Of a stretch of 64,000 nt of DNA, positions 57,251 through 64,000 are shown one piece after another. Source of the stretch: Batkoa obscura (Eukaryota; Entomophthoromycota; Entomophthoromycetes; Entomophthorales; Batkoaceae); contig JASVEC010000002.1 of the NCBI GenBank assembly GCA_030770535.1, forward strand, positions 1,178,001 through 1,242,000. Direction: 5' to 3'. Below the pieces are notes generated by a model. The model made no database searches, was not told where the DNA came from, and saw nothing but the letters and a program-made list of their open reading frames with translations. Both the position numbers and the translations under genes were made by a program. The number at the start of each line of letters is the position of its first letter. Within the stretch, counting starts at the first letter, position 1.

Positions 57251-57791
57251 ATGCCAACTACTGAAAAAACTAATGTTACTAACGAAACTTCCCCTCAAGC
57301 CTTAAAGGCTGGTCATGCTCCTGCTGGTAAATTCAATTTTAATAAATAGTATATAATGACTTAATAACAACCACCTTTTTAGTTAAAGTAGGTGGTATGC
57401 GAGTACCTCAAGCTAATCCCCATGTGAGTGTCAAAGTGTAAGTAGTTTGTTATATATAATATATAATCATAAGTTTCAATTTCAGTTTTAACTGCCTCTT
57501 CTTTTTGTCAAGAGACTAATCGATTTTCAATTAACTAGTGATCCACTTCCTGGTAATTTATCACGCGCTGAAAAACAAGCGCTCACTAATAATGAAGATT
57601 TTTCACATGACCAAGAAGAGCAGATTGAAAATGCTAAAGAAGAAAAATTAAAAGAAGAAAAATTAAAGAGAGCTGAACAAGGTCAAAAACAAAAGGATTT
57701 GGAACGTAATACCCTGCCTAAGAATCAGGATATGAATATGAGAAATAATAATACTAGAGTTTTTCAACCTAATAAACATATGGGAAATTAA
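57251..57791 (+). CDS. Death-associated protein 1 (DAP1) family protein
   Basis: Three exons: 57251-57326, 57383-57437 and 57539-57791; exactly 127 residues. The core KAGHAPAVKVGGMRVPQANP (residues 19-38) matches, from memory, the human DAP1 signature KAGHPPAVKAGGMRI followed by the Gln-x-x-Pro segment. The rest is charged and disordered (EQIENAKEEKLKEEKLKRAE), ending RVFQPNKHMGN. In animals DAP1 restrains autophagy, and family members sit in the peptide exit tunnel of dormant ribosomes. The second intron is 101 nt, about twice the usual size here, with a strong GTAAGT donor. A TATA box precedes the gene. Family membership rests on the short core, which is long enough to be specific; function is inferred. 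Confidence 0.78.
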
Positions 57792-58060
57792 ATGCCCTAA
57801 AGCTATAGCTAATAGTTTGTTTAAATTTAAATTTATTTCATTTGTACTATTATCTTTTATTGTTTGTTACTTAGAAGCTTATTATATAGGCTATTCAAAT
57901 GGTTTGATGGCTTTTACTATTATATACAAAGGACAAATACACCAATTAAAATCAATCAAACATATCATTAATACTAAGAATTAGAATATTTATTCTTGAT
58001 TAGTAGAAATAACATTTTAATTTCAATTAGATTATGAGAAGACATTAATTGAAACACATT

Positions 58061-59876
58061 TCAAAAATACAATTCTTGATTAATAAAATTAGGTAATTCA
58101 TGAGGTAATTGATCACGTTGTGGATAAAAAGTATAATTCAGTGGATAATCATTTAAATTTTCTAGCTTGGAAGTATATCTAAATAAAAAAGAAAAGATTA
58201 TTAACGATAATACAACAATATAAATAAGGTCAAAAATAAAAATACAATAGACAATAGTATATGGTGAAATAAACTACTTACAAATCTGCAAATGTTCGAA
58301 CTTTTTTTGCAAAATAGGTTGGATTATGATGAGTTCGAAATAAACTACCAAATTGTAAATTATACACTTGCTTCAAAGTATTTCTATATTGCTTCCTTTC
58401 TAATCTCCATTGTTGTACTAAATCTCCCAATTCCTTACTTTGATCTCCGTTATTACTAGCTAATAATAATAATTGCTCTAAATGTAATAAATAAGATAAT
58501 CTGGATCTAGCTTGTGGTGTAGCTGCATATTCCATTTCAGTTTCCAATTCGTCAATAATTGCTCCAGTACGCCAGCCTTGTTGAAGGGTAGGGTCAACTA
58601 AATCCGAGTAAATATGATCCCCTATATACATCACTTTCTGTCCACGCCAACCAGTTAATTTAGAAAACTCTTTTAAATTACCACCTTGATATACTTGACC
58701 TCGTTGAAATTTAGAAACAGCTTCCATATCTAATTCAATGCTGTTTTCTAGAGTCTAAATGAACAAAATGAAATAGAAAATGATATTAAAAATAGAAACA
58801 AAAAAACAAGGCAAAATAAATTACTTGGTTAGCTCGATCTCCATTTGTTTTTACTCTTCTAAAAGGCCTATGAGAGGTATAAAAACTTGGCTTTTTACTA
58901 CTAACTACTACAACATCAAATAAATCCCTCCAATCTTTACTTGATGTTAAATATTCCATGCCTTTATTTCTATATTAATGATTTATTAACAATTATAATA
59001 TGAAATATAAAATATATAAAAAACTTACACGAATAAATAACCTGAGTTCGTTAATAAAAACAATTCTTTCTTACCTTTTCTCAAATTTTGTAAATAATTT
59101 ACTAGCTTATTTGATGGCTCTAAATATTTAGGGACTTGTTTCAAGATTTCTAAATGTAATAATCCGACTCCAAATGGATGATTATAGGCTGAGGAATGAA
59201 TGGCTTCTCCCATTGCTCTTACATCGTCATATAAATGTCTTGGATGAAATTGAATTTGTTTTTCATTAAAATAATCAATAATATCAGCCAATAAACAAAT
59301 CTCTGGTAATGAAAACATATCGTTTAATTGAGTTAAATTTTCCAACATATATTTTGGTGAAATATGAGTACCATTATGTAATTCAATAATAGTGTTAATA
59401 TCTTTTATAGGTTGTTTACCAAAATAAACCGTATTAAGCTGAATATTATGATAAGCATCTACTTTCATTAAATACCCTGTTTTAACATCATAATGTAAAC
59501 CACGTACAGCAAAACTAGGATCGTAATTGAATTCTAACAATGCCTTTGGATAACCCATTCTAAGAACTAACATATCTCTTAACATTGTGAATATTTTTTT
59601 AGGTAATTCTTGAGTATAATTAGCTAATGTATAATCATAATCAAACCCATAAGTTTGTATAAAATCTAAATTTACTTCATTGTGACAAAACACTCCATTG
59701 GGATTGAGTTCCGTGGGTGTAATTAGAAAGTTTTTATGGGGCAAATTCGTTTTGGGCTGAAAATGTTGGGATTTTATCTTTTGATATGCTTCTTTGAGTT
59801 GATGAATGGTTAAAGTATTTGTACTATAATGACGAGTGGTAAGTTGGGTTTTGAGAAGATTTAAGGCAAATTTCAT
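58061..59876 (-). CDS. NT5DC-type 5'-nucleotidase/HAD phosphatase, probably mitochondrial
   Basis: Four exons on the minus strand: 59876-59029, 58969-58825, 58754-58282 and 58178-58061; introns 59, 70 and 103 nt; exactly 527 residues. HAD superfamily, cytosolic-IMP/GMP-nucleotidase fold as in animal NT5DC2/NT5DC3. Motif I is GFDYDYTLANY (about residues 77-87) with the two catalytic Asp. LFLLTNSGYLFVNKG is motif II. Motif IV is MYIGDHIYSDLVD. The N-terminus MKFALNLLKTQLTTRHYST is basic and lacks acidic residues, as in a mitochondrial leader. A Gln/Leu/Arg-rich helical insert lies near the C-terminus. Introns 2 and 3 are longer than the local norm. Physiological substrate unknown for the family. 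Confidence 0.88.
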
Positions 59877-60215
59877 TCTTTGATTTTTAATGAGAGGACA
59901 AGCTTGATCAATTGTAGGTTTAAGGGTGTTATTGTGTTAAATTTATGACAAGTTATAAAATATCAAATGTTATTAAAATAATAAGAAAAATAAAAAATAA
60001 GATTCAAGTTTTTTGATTTTTGATTTTATAATTTGAATTTTGGCTAAATTGATTATGACAGGTCAAAGTTTCATTTGATTCGTAATTCAAAACTTATTTA
60101 AAGAAAAATTTATAGAAAAAAAACAAGTTGGCTATTATTGGCTCTTTTTAATTTGCAATTTTTTTTAAAAAATTAGCAAAAGGGAAGTGGGAACCAAAAG
60201 CTTAAGTAATGTTTC
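59877..60215. promoter_or_regulatory. Shared divergent promoter region
   Basis: Only 339 bases separate the starts of the NT5DC gene (minus) and the PPR-like gene (plus). Contains a TTTTTTGATTTTTGATTTT run near 60009 and poly-T tracts. No TATA box is obvious. Confidence 0.45.
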
Positions 60216-61172
60216 ATGAACATAATAGTTAAATCCATCGCAAACCATTCACTCTCTTTAAATATAAGGAGCTTGATTTATAATCATTCTTTTGACTCAA
60301 CGACTTATTTTCCAAAGGTTTATTTCAAATTCAATATTATTACAAGGAAACATACTACCATCTCAGTGTCAAAAGATAATCACATAGCGAAAGATGTCTT
60401 AACACAGAATACAGAAAAAGGAATACGGTTGCATCAAGAATTAAATTTAGACAAAAGGATAATAATAGAGCATAGGACAATAATAACTCAAAGGATAACA
60501 AAAGAACTAATGGCGTATAGTTGTACTTCCCAATTAACTAAACAACAAGTTCAATTGTTAATATTATTTACTAAGAAATTAAAAGACACTACTTATTTTC
60601 AACAAATTCAATTATTAGAATTAATAATACAAGAAGGGTTATATCAGCATATTTCGGACTTACAACTAACAACATTATATAATTTATGGGTTAGAAGTAT
60701 TGATGGTAATAAAGTATTGAGACATCCGAAACAATTGATAATATTACTTAATTTAATGTTAGAAAGAAAATATATATTTAATGAAATACAAATTAATGAG
60801 TTAAGTAATTATATATTATTAAAACAGCCTAAAAGGTTAGCAAATTTATTTGTACCTTTATTGTTTAGGATATGTAAGGAGAATAATAAGGAAAATAACG
60901 ATAAAAATAGAATATCATATATTGAAATATATAATAATTGTTTTCAATCTTTATTAATGAATCATCAGTTTATAGAATGCAATTATTTATTAAATAAAAT
61001 GAGAGATTATAGAATACCCTTGATGAGAAATACAAGGGAATTGATTATGAAAATGGATATTAGAAAAGATTTTTGGCTAATGAAAAATGAATGTTGGCTA
61101 TTAATTAAATGGAAGTTGAGGAAATATCCGATAATTGAAAGTAATAATTATATAAAGGAATCAAATTTGTAG
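60216..61172 (+). CDS. PPR-like helical-repeat protein, probably mitochondrial
   Basis: Single-exon, 318 residues. The first ~60 residues are Ser/Asn/Arg/Lys-rich with almost no acidic residues, as in a mitochondrial leader. The rest is all-helical and very Ile/Leu-rich. One segment reads like a pentatricopeptide motif (IYNNCFQSLLMNHQFIECNY, then LLNKMRDYRIPL), and earlier helices (LTTLYNLWVRSI, LIILLNLMLERK) fit the same spacing. Such proteins bind organelle RNA. Divergent neighbour of another gene with a mitochondrial-type leader. Orthology not recognised. Confidence 0.6.
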   Translation: MNIIVKSIANHSLSLNIRSLIYNHSFDSTTYFPKVYFKFNIITRKHTTISVSKDNHIAKDVLTQNTEKGIRLHQELNLDKRIIIEHRTIITQRITKELMAYSCTSQLTKQQVQLLILFTKKLKDTTYFQQIQLLELIIQEGLYQHISDLQLTTLYNLWVRSIDGNKVLRHPKQLIILLNLMLERKYIFNEIQINELSNYILLKQPKRLANLFVPLLFRICKENNKENNDKNRISYIEIYNNCFQSLLMNHQFIECNYLLNKMRDYRIPLMRNTRELIMKMDIRKDFWLMKNECWLLIKWKLRKYPIIESNNYIKESNL

Positions 61173-61624
61173 AAGAAAAAAAATAAATTAATTCAGTTAC
61201 ATGTTTTATTAAAGTTATTTATTTTGTTTTAAAAATTTGTAGCATTTTTTTTCTTTTTTTTGAAACTTAATTTAAAATACACTTATCCCACTAATATTAG
61301 AAGCCGTAGGATTCCAACCAATTAATTAACTCACTAAAGTTTTATTACCAAAAATACATTTGTTAAAAATTTAAACTAATAAAAAGTAGATAAAAAATTA
61401 TAAAATAATATCACATAATATTATAATATATACAATATAAATAGCATATTCCATATTCTAATAACAATAATTAAAAAGTAAATAATATCAACCTTTCTTT
61501 TTTAAATTAAATTTACAAAATTCATAATGAAAAATTTAAAAAGTATACAAAAATTATTACAAAATATTTTATAAAATAATAGATACTAATATATTAAACT
61601 ATCTAAATGAATACTTTCATCTAC
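61173..61624. other. Convergent 3' spacer
   Basis: 3' flanks of the PPR-like and chitin-synthase genes. Very AT-rich; nothing else seen. Confidence 0.5.
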
Positions 61625-64000
61625 TTATTGAAAAGGTCTTGGTCCCATTGGTCTATCACGACCATGATCATCTGGTTGTTCCGGATAGTTAGGTGGTTGA
61701 GGCATATGAGTTGGGGAATGTTGTTCAAATTCATTATTATTAGAATCATTTGAATAAGAATTGCCAATAGCGGAACCAACCCCAGACCCATATTGATAAT
61801 TAGTTTGTTGAGGTCCAATATCAGGAGAATGCGATCTTCCACTATTGCTTTCATTATCATCATAATAATAATAAGGTTCTGGACGATCCATTAATTCATC
61901 GTCGGAGTTTTGATTATAATAAGCGTCTTCTGTTTCCTTTTCTTCCTTAGCTGCTCTTTCACGACGACGAACGGAGCGACGACGACGACGTTCATAGTCT
62001 TCCCATCGACGCAAAGATACTTTACTAGCATCAAAATCACCTTCTTTAGCACTGTGATCTCCACCTTTACCTTCACCTTGTACAACACGAGTGGCCCCCC
62101 AAGAGAAATCATCAAAATGCCAGTAAGAATAAACTGGTAATATAAAGTTCCATACAGGTAAAGCTAAGAGATAAACAAACATCCATAAAACATAAATGAT
62201 TTTACGAGAAGTAATTAAAATCAACAAAGCTGGTGAAAATAATACTAATAATAACATAACTAATGGTAATGAAGTAGCCAAACTATTAATTGTTGATGTA
62301 GCTATGGTTCCTATCAATACAAAAGTCATAACAATTGCTACAGGTAATACAACAGTACCAATTAATTCCATAAAAATAACAAATTGCATTGAAAAACAAA
62401 AGGTACCGCATAAATTTCTAACCAAAACTAATTCTAATAAATTGTGAATAGTCGAATTAATCCATCTTCTACGTTGAGATAATAAAACACTAAATTCATC
62501 AGGAACAACAGTTTTGCAAATAGCTTGTGGAACAAACATCATTTTACGATTTGGGAAATTACGTAACATTAAAGTAGTTAAAAATCGATCTTCACCTAAT
62601 AATAATAAATTCTTTTGATGTAATGTTTCTACTACATTTTGAGAATATTCTTGTACAATTTCAGGTTTAGTTATAATAGGTACCCAATCGGAATCTCCTT
62701 TAGGTGCCTTTAATCGATACATACAAAAGCAACCTGGTAAACAAGTTACACCACCAAATACAGATTCAAAACCTTTACCAAGATGATGAGATATATAATA
62801 TTCAAATACTTGAATACCGGTAACCCAAGAATCTCTTTTATTGGCTATTTTAGTTTCTCCACATAACCCCATAATTAATGGATCATTAATTAAACAATAA
62901 GTTAATAATTTCAATGAATCAGGATAAACTTTAGTATCTGCATCTACCATTAATACTGTTTCAAAGTTATCAGGTGTGACTCCCATTAAATGATGGATTT
63001 TTCGAAATAAATCATAATCTAAAGGAGTCATACGTTCATTATAAATTACTCTTGAAAAAAAGTTCATTAGTATTAATTGAGAATCTCTTTTACCCCTATT
63101 TCCTGCTTTTGGTTTCCCATCTTCTTCAGCATTACCACATTTAATAATAACTAAAGTAGGTACACGATGAGATTTATAATTAAAATGACCAGCATAGACT
63201 TTAGCCCTATTATGTTGTTTGTGACCTGCTGCAACAGCAATATAGCTTTGCGGCTCAGGATCCGTAAAATTAGGATCTAACTCAATTAAATCTAAACAAA
63301 TATCTGGTGTAGATTTATCATTTCCAGAGCCAACAATGATACCATCCGCTACAATAAACAATAATTTTTTATCATCTGAATAATCGGTGCCAGCTAAAGA
63401 TTCAATAGTTGTACGCATTGAGGCTTCGCCTTCAGAATAACAGGTAACTAACATAATATTAAACAATTCATTAGGATCATCAGATATTCTACGTGGCGTT
63501 CCTTTTACACCCCATGGTGCTTGATTATTAGTAATTAAGGGACGACGAGAATTATTGTAAGGCCTTTTGGATAATCGATAAGAAATAAACCAATGGAATA
63601 CAAAAGCCATAGCAAAACGAGTGATGATGATTGAAAGAATAACAATTAAAGAAACGGTCATAAACATATCAACAGCAAAACAACCCACTTGGGCTTTTTG
63701 TAAATAACCCGTACCAAATTTTTGTTTTAAACAAGGAATTGTGTTTTTAATATCTGGATCTCTAAAAAAAAATTTAGTAGCATCTACACTACTGGCTAAT
63801 CTTACTGCTTGTTTAATGGCCATGTCTAAATCATCATAATATACATCTCCATCATAAATTTTTAAATATGCGCCAAAATCTAAAACGGCCCCATCAACAA
63901 CAACAATATTTTTATAAATATCATTCCAAGAAAAACCAGCCATAACATCTTGACCATCTACTTGAAATTTTTGTAAATTAAAATTGTCTGCTACTTGGTC
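61625..64000 (-). CDS. Chitin synthase, class IV (Chs3-like), 5' end outside the window
   Basis: Polymerises UDP-GlcNAc into chitin at the plasma membrane. The frame is open to the right edge: 791 residues are present and the N-terminus is missing. Beginning of the visible part ([20 protein letters not shown]) is the region before the first conserved span in class IV enzymes. Catalytic motifs are intact: [39 protein letters not shown] and [13 protein letters not shown], followed by five hydrophobic spans. The C-terminal ~150 residues are soluble: an Arg-rich run ([20 protein letters not shown]), then a Tyr/Asp/Asn/Pro-rich tail. No intron occurs in the visible 2.4 kb. Less biased codon use than nearby genes suggests high expression. 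Confidence 0.95.
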   Translation of the reverse strand, partial: DQVADNFNLQKFQVDGQDVMAGFSWNDIYKNIVVVDGAVLDFGAYLKIYDGDVYYDDLDMAIKQAVRLASSVDATKFFFRDPDIKNTIPCLKQKFGTGYLQKAQVGCFAVDMFMTVSLIVILSIIITRFAMAFVFHWFISYRLSKRPYNNSRRPLITNNQAPWGVKGTPRRISDDPNELFNIMLVTCYSEGEASMRTTIESLAGTDYSDDKKLLFIVADGIIVGSGNDKSTPDICLDLIELDPNFTDPEPQSYIAVAAGHKQHNRAKVYAGHFNYKSHRVPTLVIIKCGNAEEDGKPKAGNRGKRDSQLILMNFFSRVIYNERMTPLDYDLFRKIHHLMGVTPDNFETVLMVDADTKVYPDSLKLLTYCLINDPLIMGLCGETKIANKRDSWVTGIQVFEYYISHHLGKGFESVFGGVTCLPGCFCMYRLKAPKGDSDWVPIITKPEIVQEYSQNVVETLHQKNLLLLGEDRFLTTLMLRNFPNRKMMFVPQAICKTVVPDEFSVLLSQRRRWINSTIHNLLELVLVRNLCGTFCFSMQFVIFMELIGTVVLPVAIVMTFVLIGTIATSTINSLATSLPLVMLLLVLFSPALLILITSRKIIYVLWMFVYLLALPVWNFILPVYSYWHFDDFSWGATRVVQGEGKGGDHSAKEGDFDASKVSLRRWEDYERRRRRSVRRRERAAKEEKETEDAYYNQNSDDELMDRPEPYYYYDDNESNSGRSHSPDIGPQQTNYQYGSGVGSAIGNSYSNDSNNNEFEQHSPTHMPQPPNYPEQPDDHGRDRPMGPRPFQ

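Noticed and set aside
61891-62447. Frames in and opposite the chitin synthase gene
   Set aside because: Shadows of the chitin synthase tail and membrane region.

Overview
The window is nuclear DNA of an AT-rich fungus (roughly three quarters A+T by eye). Fungal hallmarks are a class IV chitin synthase at the right edge, a Zn2Cys6 regulator, PHO80-type cyclins, a Pns1-type choline-transporter-like protein and an mpaB-type oxygenase. Many short spliceosomal introns, mostly 43-64 nt, together with the base composition point to an early-diverging (zygomycete-grade) fungus. Conidiobolus and its relatives (Entomophthoromycotina) are my best guess; this is inference, since no species could be looked up.

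Layout: two gene-dense islands and two gene-poor deserts. The left desert (1-24 kb) holds only SHP1/p47, PNS1, an mpaB-like oxygenase, a short Zn2Cys6 protein, a ZIP zinc transporter, a small cyclin and a decayed gene. The first island (24.1-37.1 kb) holds MTHFR, a class IV aminotransferase, a small secreted protein, a WW/FF splicing factor (URN1-like), a RING protein, CCDC25, PRP6 and a second cyclin. The middle desert (37.1-52.7 kb) holds two short Zn-cluster-family-like proteins without a zinc cluster and an orphan four-helix membrane protein. The right island (52.7-64 kb) holds UTP6, an orphan coiled-coil protein, a DAP1-family protein, an NT5DC-type HAD phosphatase, a PPR-like protein and the chitin synthase, which runs off the end.

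I rebuilt 12 multi-exon genes by hand; all close to an exact codon count with GT-AG introns. Products fall into a few themes: RNA biology (URN1, PRP6, UTP6, CCDC25, DAP1), protein quality control (SHP1, RING), one-carbon and amino-acid metabolism (MTHFR, aminotransferase), membrane transport (PNS1, ZIP) and cell wall (CHS).

The most novel-looking signals are: (i) a family of about 16 short non-coding inverted-repeat elements of about 95-100 bp with 4-bp target duplications, confined to the deserts, including one inserted inside another; (ii) three paralogous proteins that all stop at the same point inside the fungal transcription-factor middle homology region, two of them without the DNA-binding domain, plus a decayed fragment that looks like the missing other half; (iii) a DAP1 homologue in a fungus; (iv) a repeated near-palindromic motif upstream of the zinc transporter. 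No tRNA, rRNA, CRISPR array or recognisable virus-like element was found.
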